Of a stretch of 64,000 nucleotides of DNA, positions 50,455-59,278 are shown piece after piece. Each line of letters opens with the position of its first letter. Position 1 is the first letter of the stretch. The notes under the pieces were generated by a model that was not told the DNA's origin, did no database searches, and saw only the letters and a program-made list of their open reading frames with translations. This DNA is from a bacterium (GTDB taxonomy: Bacteria; Bacillota; Clostridia; Oscillospirales; Oscillospiraceae), in NCBI GenBank assembly GCA_004560375.1, contig SFVC01000006.1, positions 11,350 through 75,349 of the forward strand. The letters are read 5' to 3'. The position numbers and the translations under genes were made by a program.

Positions 50455-52426
50455 GAAAAAGAGCTACTATATCACCACGCCCATCTACTACCCCTCGGGC
50501 AAGCTGCACATCGGCCACGCCTACTGCACCGTGGCCACCGACGCCATGGCCCGGTACAAGCGGCTGTGCGGCTGCGACGTGATGTTCCTCACCGGCACCG
50601 ACGAGCACGGCCAGAAGATCGAGGACAAGGCCAGGGAGGCCGGCGTCACCCCCCAGGAATTCGTGGACAACATCGTGGCCGCCCCCGGCGGCGTGCTGGA
50701 TCTGTGGAAGCTGATGAACATCAGCTACGACCGGTTCATCCGCACCACCGATGATTACCATGTGGAATCCATCCAGAAAATATTCCGGAAAATGTACGAC
50801 AACGGGGACATCTACAAGGGCTCCTATAAGGGCAAGTACTGTAAGCCCTGCGAGTCCTTCTGGACGGAGTCCCAGCTGGTGGACGGCAAGTGCCCCGACT
50901 GCGGCCGGGAGGTGATGGACGCGGAGGAGGAGGCCTACTTCTTCCGGGCGTCCAAGTACGCCGACCGGGTGCGGGAGCTGCTGCTGAACACCGACTTCCT
51001 GGAGCCCAGGAGCCGGGTGCACGAGATGGTGAACAACTTCATCGACTGCGAGGGGGGCCTCCAGGATCTGTGCGTGTCCCGCACCTCCTTTACCTGGGGG
51101 GTGCCGGTGGATTTCGACCCGGGCCATGTGGTGTACGTGTGGCTGGACGCGCTGTTCAACTATATGACCGCGCTGGGTTATCAAAACAAGAAATATGACG
51201 ACGTGGAGAACTTCTGGCCCGCCGACGCCCACTTTGTGGGCAAGGAGATCGTCCGGTTCCACGCCATCTACTGGCCTGCCTTCCTCATGAGCATGGGGCT
51301 GCCCCTGCCCAAGAAGGTGTACGGCCACGGCTGGCTCAACTTCAACGGGGACAAGATGTCCAAGTCCAAGGGCAACGTGGTGGATCCCCACCTGCTGTCC
51401 CAGCGGTATGGGGTGGACGCCCTGCGGTTCTTCCTGCTGCGATCCTTCCCCTTCGGCTCCGACGGCAACTTCACCAACGAGCTGCTGATCCAGACCATCA
51501 ACAACGACCTGGCCAACGACCTGGGCAACCTGGTGAGCCGCACCACCGCCATGGCGGAGAAGTATTTCGGCGGCACCCTGCCCGGGGACTGCCGGGGGGA
51601 TGAGGCTCTGGACGGGGAACTGATCGCCCTGGTGAAAGGGCTGCGGGATCGCTATGAGGGGCAGATGGAGAAGTTCCAGTTCCAGAACGCCCTGGAGGAG
51701 GTCTTTAAGGTCGTCCAGCGGGCCAACAAGTATATTGACGAGAACGCCCCCTGGGCACTGGCCAAGGACATGGACGCCAACGGCACACGCCTCGCCGCCG
51801 TCCTCTACAACCTGCTGGAGGCCGTCCGGGTGTGCACCGTACTGCTGATCCCCTTCATGCCCGAGAGCTGCGAGAAGATCTTCGCCCAGATCGGCGCGGA
51901 CGAAGGGGCCCGCACCTGGGACAGCGCGGCGCAATGGGGGGTACTGCCCACCACCGTGTCCGTCTCCAAGGGGGAGAACCTGTTCCCCCGCATTGATATG
52001 AACAAGGAGCTGAGCGAATTGGACGCCATCATGGAGGAGGCCAAGAAAGCCGCCCTGCCCGCCCTGGAGGTGGAGCCCTTCCTGGAGGAGCAGGTGGACT
52101 TCGACACCTTCTGCAAGTCCGACTTCCGGGCCGTCAAGGTGAAGGCCTGCGAGAACGTGAAGAAGTCCGCCAAGCTGCTGCGCTTCACCCTGGACGACGG
52201 CACGGGAACGGATCGGCAGATCCTGTCCGGCATCGCCATGTACTACAAGCCGGAGGAGCTGGTGGGCAAGACCCTGGTGGCCATCGTCAACCTGCCTCCC
52301 CGGAAAATGATGGGGCTGGACAGCTGCGGTATGCTGATCTCCGCCGTCCACACCGAGCAGGGGGAGGAGCGGCTCCACCTGCTGATGGTGGACGACGCCA
52401 TCCCCGCCGGGGCCAAGCTGTGCTGA
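50447..52426 (+). CDS. metG: methionyl-tRNA synthetase
   Basis: 659 aa class I synthetase. The HIGH motif is in YYPSGKLHIGHAYCTVATD; zinc cysteines are near CKPCESF and CPDCG; the KMSKS loop is FNGDKMSKSKGNVVDPH. A helical anticodon domain follows, and a C-terminal tRNA-binding OB domain (about 555-659, FDTFCKSDFRAVKVKACENV, ILSGIAMYYKPEELVGK). The form with a fused C-terminal domain is usual in Firmicutes. Last gene of the long run. Confidence 0.97.
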   Translation: MNEKKSYYITTPIYYPSGKLHIGHAYCTVATDAMARYKRLCGCDVMFLTGTDEHGQKIEDKAREAGVTPQEFVDNIVAAPGGVLDLWKLMNISYDRFIRTTDDYHVESIQKIFRKMYDNGDIYKGSYKGKYCKPCESFWTESQLVDGKCPDCGREVMDAEEEAYFFRASKYADRVRELLLNTDFLEPRSRVHEMVNNFIDCEGGLQDLCVSRTSFTWGVPVDFDPGHVVYVWLDALFNYMTALGYQNKKYDDVENFWPADAHFVGKEIVRFHAIYWPAFLMSMGLPLPKKVYGHGWLNFNGDKMSKSKGNVVDPHLLSQRYGVDALRFFLLRSFPFGSDGNFTNELLIQTINNDLANDLGNLVSRTTAMAEKYFGGTLPGDCRGDEALDGELIALVKGLRDRYEGQMEKFQFQNALEEVFKVVQRANKYIDENAPWALAKDMDANGTRLAAVLYNLLEAVRVCTVLLIPFMPESCEKIFAQIGADEGARTWDSAAQWGVLPTTVSVSKGENLFPRIDMNKELSELDAIMEEAKKAALPALEVEPFLEEQVDFDTFCKSDFRAVKVKACENVKKSAKLLRFTLDDGTGTDRQILSGIAMYYKPEELVGKTLVAIVNLPPRKMMGLDSCGMLISAVHTEQGEERLHLLMVDDAIPAGAKLC

Positions 52427-52473
52427 CGGGCTGTTATGCCTTTTGGCTATGATGGGATATTCGTTTTAAGCAT

Positions 52474-52502
52474 TTGCATTTCCCCGGCGGCGGGGGTATA
52501 CT
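52474..52502 (+). promoter_or_regulatory. promoter of the amino-acid ABC operon
   Basis: TTGCAT (52474-52479), 17-nt spacer, TATACT (52497-52502). Confidence 0.75.
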
Positions 52503-52503
52503 T

Positions 52504-52527
52504 GGGGGACGGCGGAAGCCGTCCCCC
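52504..52527 (+). promoter_or_regulatory. stem-loop at the start of the ABC operon transcript
   Basis: GGGGGACGGC pairs with GCCGTCCCCC right after the -10 box. It would form the extreme 5' end of the mRNA; as DNA it may be an operator. Confidence 0.5.
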
Positions 52528-52546
52528 ACTGTAAGGAGTGACCCCC

Positions 52547-52591
52547 ATGAAGCATAGACAAGCAAACCGGAGGAGGATTCCCCGTGGATAG
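52547..52591 (+). CDS. 14-aa Arg-rich leader peptide
   Basis: ATG with AAGGAG upstream encodes MKHRQANRRRIPRG, five of 14 residues Arg, including two consecutive AGG codons. It overlaps the permease start by 8 nt, and the AGG AGG codons are themselves the ribosome site of the permease gene. Stalling on Arg codons would therefore occupy or expose that site. Attenuation or coupling is plausible; no terminator/antiterminator pair is visible. Confidence 0.45.
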   Translation: MKHRQANRRRIPRG

Positions 52592-53258
52592 CCGCCTGCT
52601 GGACATACTGGTGGATTCCTTCCCCAAAATCCTCATCCCCGGGCTGACTGTGACCCTGCCCCTCACCGCCATCGCCTTTTCCATCGCCATGGTGATCGCG
52701 GTGGCGGCGGCCCTGGCCCAGTTCGCCCGGGTGCCGGTGATCACCCAGATCTGCCGGCTGTACATCTGGATCTTCCGGGGCACCCCCCTGCTGGTGCAGC
52801 TCTTTGTGGTGTTCTTCGGGATGCCCAAGATTGGGATCACCATCGCCCCCTTCCCCGCCGCCGTCATCGTGTTCTCGCTGAACGAGGGGGCCTACTGCGC
52901 GGAGACCGTCCGGGCGGCGCTGGAGGCGGTGCCCTCCGGGCAGCTGGAGGCGGGGCTGTGCGCGGGGCTGAGCTACTTGCAGACCATGAGGCGGATCATC
53001 CTGCCCCAGGCCATGCGAACCGCCTTCCCGCCCCTGTCCAACTCCCTCATCGCCATGGTGAAGGACACCTCCCTGGCCGCCAACATCACGGTGGTGGAGA
53101 TGCTCCGGGCCACGGAGCAGATCAACGCCCGGGTGTACGAGCCCCTGGCGCTGTACATCGAGGTGGGGCTGATCTACCTGCTGTTCTCCACCGTGCTGAC
53201 CTGGCTCCAGCGCATCGGCGAGAAGCGGCTGGGCGCCTACGAGAACCGGGGGGTGTAG
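52584..53258 (+). CDS. polar amino acid ABC transporter permease
   Basis: 224 aa, five or six helices. The HisM-type EAA loop LEAVPSGQLEAGLCAGLSYLQ then RRIILPQAMRTAFPPLSNSLI is typical of family 3 amino-acid permeases. Start GTG at 52584 after GGAGGAGG. With the ATPase and binding protein downstream it makes a complete importer (one permease, probably a homodimer). Confidence 0.93.
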   Translation: MDSRLLDILVDSFPKILIPGLTVTLPLTAIAFSIAMVIAVAAALAQFARVPVITQICRLYIWIFRGTPLLVQLFVVFFGMPKIGITIAPFPAAVIVFSLNEGAYCAETVRAALEAVPSGQLEAGLCAGLSYLQTMRRIILPQAMRTAFPPLSNSLIAMVKDTSLAANITVVEMLRATEQINARVYEPLALYIEVGLIYLLFSTVLTWLQRIGEKRLGAYENRGV

Positions 53259-53261
53259 CCG

Positions 53262-53999
53262 ATGCTGCTGCGTGTGGAAAACGTCCACAAGTCCTTCGGG
53301 GCGCTGGAGGTGCTCCGGGGCGTGGAGCTGTCGGTGGACAAGGGGGACGTGGTGGCCATTCTGGGCCCCAGCGGCTCGGGCAAGACCACCCTGCTGCGGT
53401 GCGTCAACTTTCTGGAGCGGGCGGACGGGGGATCCCTCACCTTCGACGGGGAGCGGTTCGACCTGGCCCGTATATCCAAGCGGGACGCGGCCCGGCTGCG
53501 GAAAAAGACCGCCTTTGTGTTCCAGAGCTACAACCTGTTCCTCAACAAGACCGCCCTGGAAAACGTGGCCGAGGGGCTGATCGTGGGCCGGAAAATCCCC
53601 AAAGTGGAGGCGGTGGACGCCGCCCGCCGGGCCCTGGACAAGGTGGGGATGCTGGACAGGGCGGATCACTATCCCAGCCAGCTGTCCGGCGGGCAGCAGC
53701 AGCGGACGGCCATCGCCCGGGCCATCGCCGCCCAGCCGGAGATCGTCTACTTCGACGAGCCCACCTCCGCCCTGGATCCGGAGCTGACGGGGGAGGTGCT
53801 GGCCGTCATGCGGCAGCTGGCGGAGGAGGGGATGACCATGCTGGTGGTGACCCACGAGCTGGGCTTCGCCCGCACCGTGTCCAGCCAGGTGGTGTTCATG
53901 GAGGGCGGCGTGGTGGTGGAGGCCGGGCCGTCCCGGCAGATCTTTGAGGCGCCCAGGCAGACCCGCACCAGGGCCTTCCTGCAAACCGATCAAGCGTAA
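53262..53999 (+). CDS. polar amino acid ABC transporter ATP-binding protein
   Basis: 245 aa GlnQ/HisP-type ATPase: Walker [15 protein letters not shown]-loop FQSYNLF, signature [14 protein letters not shown], Walker [13 protein letters not shown] and the switch His VVTHELGFA. Starts 3 nt after the permease stop. Confidence 0.95.
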   Translation: MLLRVENVHKSFGALEVLRGVELSVDKGDVVAILGPSGSGKTTLLRCVNFLERADGGSLTFDGERFDLARISKRDAARLRKKTAFVFQSYNLFLNKTALENVAEGLIVGRKIPKVEAVDAARRALDKVGMLDRADHYPSQLSGGQQQRTAIARAIAAQPEIVYFDEPTSALDPELTGEVLAVMRQLAEEGMTMLVVTHELGFARTVSSQVVFMEGGVVVEAGPSRQIFEAPRQTRTRAFLQTDQA

Positions 54000-54011
54000 G
54001 GAGTTTTTGCC

Positions 54012-54830
54012 ATGAAGTTCAAACGTTTCGCCGCGGCGGTGTCCGCTGTGGCGGTTGTTGTGCTGGGCCTGCTGCTGCTGACGGGCTGCGCCCCCAAGGG
54101 GGAGGACAAGGGGGGCGACCTGCTGGCCCGCATCCAGGCCAAGGGGGAGATCACCGTGGCCCTGGAGGGCACCTGGGCCCCCTGGGGCTACCACGACGAG
54201 GCCGGGGATCTGGTGGGCTACGACGTGGAGGTGGCCCGGCTCATCGGGGAGAAACTGGGGGTGAAGGTGACCTTCGTGGAGGGCGAGTTCACCGGATTGC
54301 TGGCGGGGCTGGAGACCGGACGGTACGACGTGATCATCAACGGCGTGGACATCGACGACAACCGGCGGGAGAAGTACGACTTCACCGTGCCCTACGCCTA
54401 CAACCGCACGGTGGTGGTTGTCCGGGCGGACGATACCTCCATCCAGTCCATGGAGGATCTGGACGGCAAGTCCACCGCCAACACCCTGAACAGCACCTAT
54501 TCCAAGGTGGCGGAGGGCTACGGGGCCACCGTCACCCCGGTGGACGACTTCATCCAGACCATCGAGCTGCTGACCTCGGGGCGGATTGACGCCACCCTCA
54601 ACGCCGAGGTGAGCTACAACGACTACCTTGTCCAGCACCCGGAGGCCCCCATCAAGGTGGCCTGCGTGGATCCCGCCGTCACCCAGACGGCCATCCCCCT
54701 GCGGAAGGGGGCGGACAGCGACGCCCTGCGGGCAGAGCTGGACAGGATCCTGGGGGAGCTGGCGGCGGACGGCGCCCTCACCGAGCTGTCCGAGCAGTAT
54801 TTCGGCCTGGACATTTCCAAGGGGGAGTGA
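54012..54830 (+). CDS. amino acid ABC transporter substrate-binding lipoprotein
   Basis: 272 aa. A signal peptide with lipobox LLLLTGC (Cys near residue 24), then a family 3 periplasmic-binding fold: GEITVALEGTWAPWGYHDEAGDLVGYDVEVAR, DVIINGVDIDDNRREKYDFTVPYAYNRTVVV, and DLDGKSTANTLNSTY. Binds the ligand at the membrane surface. It has acidic/aromatic pocket residues compatible with a polar amino acid; the ligand cannot be read from sequence alone. Confidence 0.93.
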   Translation: MKFKRFAAAVSAVAVVVLGLLLLTGCAPKGEDKGGDLLARIQAKGEITVALEGTWAPWGYHDEAGDLVGYDVEVARLIGEKLGVKVTFVEGEFTGLLAGLETGRYDVIINGVDIDDNRREKYDFTVPYAYNRTVVVVRADDTSIQSMEDLDGKSTANTLNSTYSKVAEGYGATVTPVDDFIQTIELLTSGRIDATLNAEVSYNDYLVQHPEAPIKVACVDPAVTQTAIPLRKGADSDALRAELDRILGELAADGALTELSEQYFGLDISKGE

Positions 54831-54831
54831 C

Positions 54832-55890
54832 ATGGATCCGCTGACGCTGGAGACTGTGGCCCTGTCCGCGGACGGACGGGCGCTGGTGATACTGGATCAG
54901 ACTCTGCTGCCGGGGGAGGTCAAATACCTGTCCCTGACGGAGACGGACGAGATTGTGGAGGCCATCCGCGCCCTGCGGGTGCGGGGGGCCCCGGCCATCG
55001 GGGTGGCGGCGGCCTATGGGCTGTACCTGGCCGCCCTGGAGCTGGAGACAGAGGACAGGGAGGAATTCCTGTCCTCCCTGCGGACGGCGGCGGACAAGCT
55101 CAACGCCTCCCGGCCCACCGCCGTCAACCTGTCCTGGGCGCTGGCGCGGATGCTGGGGACGGCGGAGCAGAACCGGGCCCTGCCCGTGGCCGAGCTGAAG
55201 GCCCTGCTGCGCCGGGAGGCGGACGCCATCCGGGAGGAGGACATCGCCATCAGCCGGGCCATCGGGCGGCTGGGGTTTGGCCTGCTGCGGCCCGGGGACG
55301 GCATCCTCACCCACTGCAACGCCGGAACGCTGGCCACCGCCAAGTACGGCACCGCCCTGGCCCCCATTTACGCCGCCCTGGAGGCGGGGTGGGACGATCT
55401 GCGGGTGTACTGCGACGAGACGCGGCCCCTGTTGCAGGGGGCGCGGCTCACCGCCTTTGAGCTGCAAGCCGCCGGGGTGGACACCACCCTGATCTGCGAC
55501 AACATGGCCTCCGCCACCATGGCAAAGGGCAAGGTGGACATCGTGTTCGTGGGCTGCGACCGGGTGTGCGCCAACGGGGACTTCGCCAACAAGATCGGCA
55601 CCAGCGGCGTGGCTATCCTGGCCCGGCACTACGGCATCCCTTTCTATGTGTGCGCCCCCTCGTCCACCATCGACATGAGCTTATCGTGCGGGGAGGAGAT
55701 CCCCATCGAGGAGCGCCCGCCGGAGGAGGTCACCGAGCTGTGGTACGCCCACCGGATGGCCCCGGAGGGGGTGAAGGTGGACAACCCCGCCTTCGACGTG
55801 ACGGATCACAAGCTGGTGACCGGGTTTATCACCGAGAAGGGGATCGCCTATCCGCCCTTTAACAAGGCGTTTCGGGCGTTTGGGTTTTGA
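54832..55890 (+). CDS. mtnA: S-methyl-5-thioribose-1-phosphate isomerase
   Basis: 352 aa. Methionine-salvage isomerase. Motifs RVRGAPAIGVAAAYGL, ILTHCNAGTLATAKYGTAL (catalytic Cys), CDETRPLLQGARLTAFEL, DNMASATMAKG and the catalytic Asp in GCDRVCANGDFANKIGTSG. The ATG comes 1 nt after the binding-protein stop, so it belongs to the ABC operon. No mtnB/mtnK/mtnN genes are nearby; a role in methylthioribose-1-P or 5-deoxyribose-1-P disposal is possible. Confidence 0.93.
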   Translation: MDPLTLETVALSADGRALVILDQTLLPGEVKYLSLTETDEIVEAIRALRVRGAPAIGVAAAYGLYLAALELETEDREEFLSSLRTAADKLNASRPTAVNLSWALARMLGTAEQNRALPVAELKALLRREADAIREEDIAISRAIGRLGFGLLRPGDGILTHCNAGTLATAKYGTALAPIYAALEAGWDDLRVYCDETRPLLQGARLTAFELQAAGVDTTLICDNMASATMAKGKVDIVFVGCDRVCANGDFANKIGTSGVAILARHYGIPFYVCAPSSTIDMSLSCGEEIPIEERPPEEVTELWYAHRMAPEGVKVDNPAFDVTDHKLVTGFITEKGIAYPPFNKAFRAFGF

Positions 55891-55934
55891 CAGGGGCGGC
55901 TGGCCGGTCATCTTACACAGACAGGAGCTTTTCC

Positions 55935-56726
55935 ATGAGAGAATACTTGAAGGGCTGCGTCACGCCCTACTATGAGACGGACAACGAGCTGCTGCTGCTG
56001 GGGGACACCCTCGCCCTGCTGAGCAAACTCCAGCCCGGCTGCGTGGATCTGGTGTTTGCCGACCCGCCCTACTTCCTGAGCAACGGCGGGATCACCTGCC
56101 AGGGGGGCAAAATGGCGTCGGTGGACAAGGGGGACTGGGACAAGGCCCCCACCCCGGCGCAAAAGCACAGCTTCAACCGGCGGTGGATCCGGCGGTGCCG
56201 GCGGGCTCTCTCCGATAACGGCACCATCTGGATCAGCGGCACCCTCCACAATATCTACAGCATCGGCATGGCGCTGGAGCAGGAGGGGTTCAAGATCCTC
56301 AACAATATTACCTGGGAAAAGACCAACCCGCCCCCCAATCTGGCCTGCCGGTGCTTTACCCACAGCACGGAGACGGTGATCTGGGCCCGGAAGGACGAAA
56401 AAGGGGCAAAGCACCTGTTCAACTACGAGCTGATGAAGGAGCGCAACGGCGGCAAGCAGATGAAGGACGTGTGGACGGGCCCCCTCACCCCGCCGGGAGA
56501 GAAGCGGCAGGGGCGGCACCCCACCCAAAAACCGCTGTACCTGCTGGAGCGGATCCTGGAGGCAGCCAGCCTGCCCGGGGCTCTGGTGCTGGATCCCTTC
56601 TGCGGCAGCTCGTCCACCGGGGTGGCGGCCAAGGCCCTGGGGCGGCGGTATATCGGCATCGACAGCGAGGAAACGTATCTGGAGCTGTCCCGGCGGCGGC
56701 TGGAGGAGCGGATCGCGGGGGCGTGA
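55935..56726 (+). CDS. DpnA-like site-specific DNA methyltransferase (probably GATC, N6-adenine)
   Basis: 263 aa beta-class methyltransferase: catalytic DPPYFLSNGG (about 40-50) first, a target region (GDWDK, HSFNRRWIRRC, WISGTLHNIYSIGMALEQEGFKILNNITWEKTN), then AdoMet motif LDPFCGSSSTGVAAKALGRRYIGID. It resembles M2.DpnII/DpnA, which methylates GATC, including single-stranded DNA. No restriction endonuclease or second methylase is adjacent, so it is an orphan. ATG after GGAG, 44 nt downstream of mtnA. Confidence 0.88.
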   Translation: MREYLKGCVTPYYETDNELLLLGDTLALLSKLQPGCVDLVFADPPYFLSNGGITCQGGKMASVDKGDWDKAPTPAQKHSFNRRWIRRCRRALSDNGTIWISGTLHNIYSIGMALEQEGFKILNNITWEKTNPPPNLACRCFTHSTETVIWARKDEKGAKHLFNYELMKERNGGKQMKDVWTGPLTPPGEKRQGRHPTQKPLYLLERILEAASLPGALVLDPFCGSSSTGVAAKALGRRYIGIDSEETYLELSRRRLEERIAGA

Positions 56727-56732
56727 AAAAAG

Positions 56733-56764
56733 GGGTTCGGACGAGGTCTCGTCCGAACCCTTTT
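56733..56764 (+). terminator. terminator after the methyltransferase
   Basis: GGGTTCGGACGAG paired with its complement, then TTTTG. Shared with the convergent DUF2804 gene. Confidence 0.85.
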
Positions 56765-56766
56765 GC

Positions 56767-57798
56767 TTACCATTTGTTCTCCACCTTTTCCGCAAAGCCC
56801 ATCAGATCCTTGACCTCCAGCCGCGTCCCGTCGTCCAGCACCGCCGTGCCGGTGAACCGGCCGAACACCTGGTGCTGATCGCTCTTGATCAGCTTCACGT
56901 CGGTGCAGGACGCCCGGTCGATGACCGGGACGAACTCCATCTCAAACCGGCCGTCGTCGCTGGTCATGTTCCACGCCCGCATCCAGCACTCCTTGCCGTT
57001 TCGCAGGGGGATGCCGAAGTCCACCCGGGACAGCTTGTGGGCCTTGCCCTTGTAAAAGAGCATGTTCTCCGTGGCGGCGGAGGTGTCCCCGAAGCCGTAC
57101 CCGATGTTGAAGCCGAAGTCCGCCCCGTCCACCAGGCCGGAGGCGGAGCCCCAGTACCAGGTGTTGTGGTACGTCCACACGCCCCGGCCCCAGTCCAGCA
57201 CGGCGAAGGAGTCCGGCCGGTTGAACAGGTACAGATCGTCCCCGATCCGCACCGTCCCCTGGGCCCGCATACAGTTGATCTTCTGGTTGAAGTAGAAATG
57301 CCCCGGCTTGGGGAAGGGGGTGCAGATCACCATGGACTCCTCCGGCTCGTCCGTCAGGGTGAGGTGGACGTCGATGGGCTCCTGCCCCCGGAACCGGTCC
57401 ATATGGGCGGTGAGGTTGCGCTGGCCGTCCGCCGCCTGGAACAGCAGGGCGTGGCGCTTGCCGGAGCTGGCCGTGATCCCCGCCGCCGACGTGGACGGCA
57501 GGCCGGTGCGGCCCATGGGGAAGGGGGACATGGGGCTCCTGGTGATCTCCCAGGGCCTGCTCTCAAAGGAGAGGAAGGAGATGGAGTCCAGCCCCATATA
57601 GCTGTTGTCCGCCACGGTGAGGGCCACGCCGTAGCGGTCGTTGCCGATGTAGTAGTAGTCCCACTCCTTCAGGCGGGTGAGGCCGCCCCGCACCTTCCTC
57701 CGGTCATACACCGGCAGCAGCCGTTTGGCATACCCCGGTTGGGTGAGATTCCCCTGTTGATCCAGCAGGGGGATGGCCTGCGTGATCTCGACCTGCAT
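56767..57798 (-). CDS. DUF2804 protein
   Basis: 343 aa, all-beta, with the DUF2804 features as I know them: LLDQQGNLTQPGYAKRL at the start, KEWDYYYIGNDRYGVALTVADNSYMG, NQKINCMRAQGTVRIG, WGRGVWTYHNTWYWGSASG and an NIGYGFGD motif. No signal peptide. The ATG follows AGGAGGTGCTCTG. Related folds occur in carotenoid hydratases and lipid-modifying proteins, but the role of this family is unknown. It lies 19 bp downstream of the radical SAM gene. Confidence 0.9.
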   Translation of the reverse strand: MQVEITQAIPLLDQQGNLTQPGYAKRLLPVYDRRKVRGGLTRLKEWDYYYIGNDRYGVALTVADNSYMGLDSISFLSFESRPWEITRSPMSPFPMGRTGLPSTSAAGITASSGKRHALLFQAADGQRNLTAHMDRFRGQEPIDVHLTLTDEPEESMVICTPFPKPGHFYFNQKINCMRAQGTVRIGDDLYLFNRPDSFAVLDWGRGVWTYHNTWYWGSASGLVDGADFGFNIGYGFGDTSAATENMLFYKGKAHKLSRVDFGIPLRNGKECWMRAWNMTSDDGRFEMEFVPVIDRASCTDVKLIKSDQHQVFGRFTGTAVLDDGTRLEVKDLMGFAEKVENKW

Positions 57799-57817
57799 CA
57801 GAGCACCTCCTAAAGAA

Positions 57818-58696
57818 TCAAAGTCCCGTCAAATCGAAGGCGGGGATACACTCCTCCCCGGCGGAGGACAGCTCCTGGACATAGCCCGCCAGCCCCAGGT
57901 TTTCCATGTATTCCCGGGCGGCGCGCAGCTCGGAGGGGCGCAGGGAGCGGCGCAGCTCCGGGAAGCCGTCCAGCGCCCCCACCGGGGTGTACTGGGCCAT
58001 GAGGGAGAACAGCACCGCCCCGGCCGGGAAGGTTTCCGCCACCCAGTCCATCACCCGTTTGGCCTCCTTGACCTGTCCGGGCAGGATCAGGTGCCGGATC
58101 AGCACGCCGCTTTTCAGCAGGTTTCCCTCAAAGCGGACGGGGCCCCGCTGGCGGTACATCTCCAATATGGCGGCCTGGGCGGCCTGGGGGTAGTCCGCTG
58201 CCCCGGAGTATTTCTCCGCGATGGCGGGGGTCACGTATTTCAGGTCGGGCAGGTACACGTCCACCTTGCCCTCCAGAGCGCGCAGCGTCTCCGCCCGCTC
58301 GTAGCCGCCGCTGTTCCACACCACGGGCAGGCCGCCGGGGACGGGCCGCTCCAGCACCCGGGCCAGGGCGTGGGTGAAGTGGGTGGGGGTGACCAGCTCG
58401 AGGCAGGCGGCCCCCTGATCCGCCAGCCGCTGGAAGGCGGCGTACAGCCCGTCGTCGGTCAGGGGCCTGCCGAAGCCCTCCCGGCTGATGGAGGCGTTCT
58501 GGCAGAACACGCAGCCCAGGGTGCAGCCGGAGAAAAACACCGTCCCCGCCCCGGTTTCCCCGGAAATACAGGGCTCCTCCCACAGGTGGAGGGCCGCCCG
58601 GGCGCACACGGGCCGGTCGGGCATTTGGCAGAAGCCCTCCCCATGGGCCTCGTCCCGGAGGGCTCCGCATTGACGGGGGCAGAGGGAGCAGATCAT
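57818..58696 (-). CDS. radical SAM protein (PflA-like, YgeX/PFL-activase group)
   Basis: 292 aa. An N-terminal ICSLCPRQCGALR (four-Cys region) and the radical SAM cluster motif FFSGCTLGCVFCQN (CxxxCxxC type, about 56-64), then GGLPVVWNSGGYE and DVYLPDLKYV typical of the pyruvate-formate-lyase activase-related proteins. The ATG at 58696 overlaps the tdk stop by 4 nt. Substrate unknown; no glycyl radical enzyme is nearby. Confidence 0.88.
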   Translation of the reverse strand: MICSLCPRQCGALRDEAHGEGFCQMPDRPVCARAALHLWEEPCISGETGAGTVFFSGCTLGCVFCQNASISREGFGRPLTDDGLYAAFQRLADQGAACLELVTPTHFTHALARVLERPVPGGLPVVWNSGGYERAETLRALEGKVDVYLPDLKYVTPAIAEKYSGAADYPQAAQAAILEMYRQRGPVRFEGNLLKSGVLIRHLILPGQVKEAKRVMDWVAETFPAGAVLFSLMAQYTPVGALDGFPELRRSLRPSELRAAREYMENLGLAGYVQELSSAGEECIPAFDLTGL

Positions 58697-59277
58697 AGGG
58701 CCTTCTTCCAGTCCGGGCCCAGATTCCCTTCCTTCCAGTGGCGGCGGCACAGGCCGATGTAGCAGTCGTTGGCGCCTAACACCACCTGCTCGCCCTCCTT
58801 GAGCACCGTGCCGTGCTCGTCAAACCGGGCGTTGCAGGTGGCCTTCCGGCCGCACCAGCAGATGGTTTTGACCTCCTCGATGATGTCCGCCCAGGCCAGC
58901 AGGGCCTCCGAGCCGGGGAACAGGTGGCCGCTGAAGTCCGCCCGCAGGCCGTAGCAGATCACCGGCACGTTCAGCCCGTCCACCAGCTCGGTGAGGAAGT
59001 GCACCTGCTCCCGGGTGAGAAACTGGGCCTCGTCCACGATGACGCACTGCCAGCCTTTGATCTCGTCGGGGGGCATCTGCTCCAGCTCCTCGAACCAGAC
59101 GCAGGGGTAGCGCAGCCCCATCCGGGAGTTCACCACCCGCTCCCCCTCCCGCTGATCCAGGGCGGGCTTCACCATCAGGGCCCGCTGGCCCCGCTCCTCG
59201 TAGTTGTACCGCACCATCAGCGCGTTGGCCGACTTGCTGGAGCCCATCACGCCGTAGCGGAAATACAGCTTTGCCAT
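58693..59277 (-). CDS. tdk: thymidine kinase
   Basis: 194 aa type II enzyme: P-loop-like FRYGVMGSSKSANALMVRYNYEERG, Walker B VIVDEAQFLTREQV, the lasso region with zinc Cys pairs CWCGRKATCNARFDEHG and a second Cys pair near the C terminus replaced by C-Y-I-G-L-C. Note the P-loop reads GSSKS rather than the usual GSGKS/T. Starts 1 nt after the mutY stop. Confidence 0.93.
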   Translation of the reverse strand: MAKLYFRYGVMGSSKSANALMVRYNYEERGQRALMVKPALDQREGERVVNSRMGLRYPCVWFEELEQMPPDEIKGWQCVIVDEAQFLTREQVHFLTELVDGLNVPVICYGLRADFSGHLFPGSEALLAWADIIEEVKTICWCGRKATCNARFDEHGTVLKEGEQVVLGANDCYIGLCRRHWKEGNLGPDWKKAL

Positions 59278-59278
59278 G

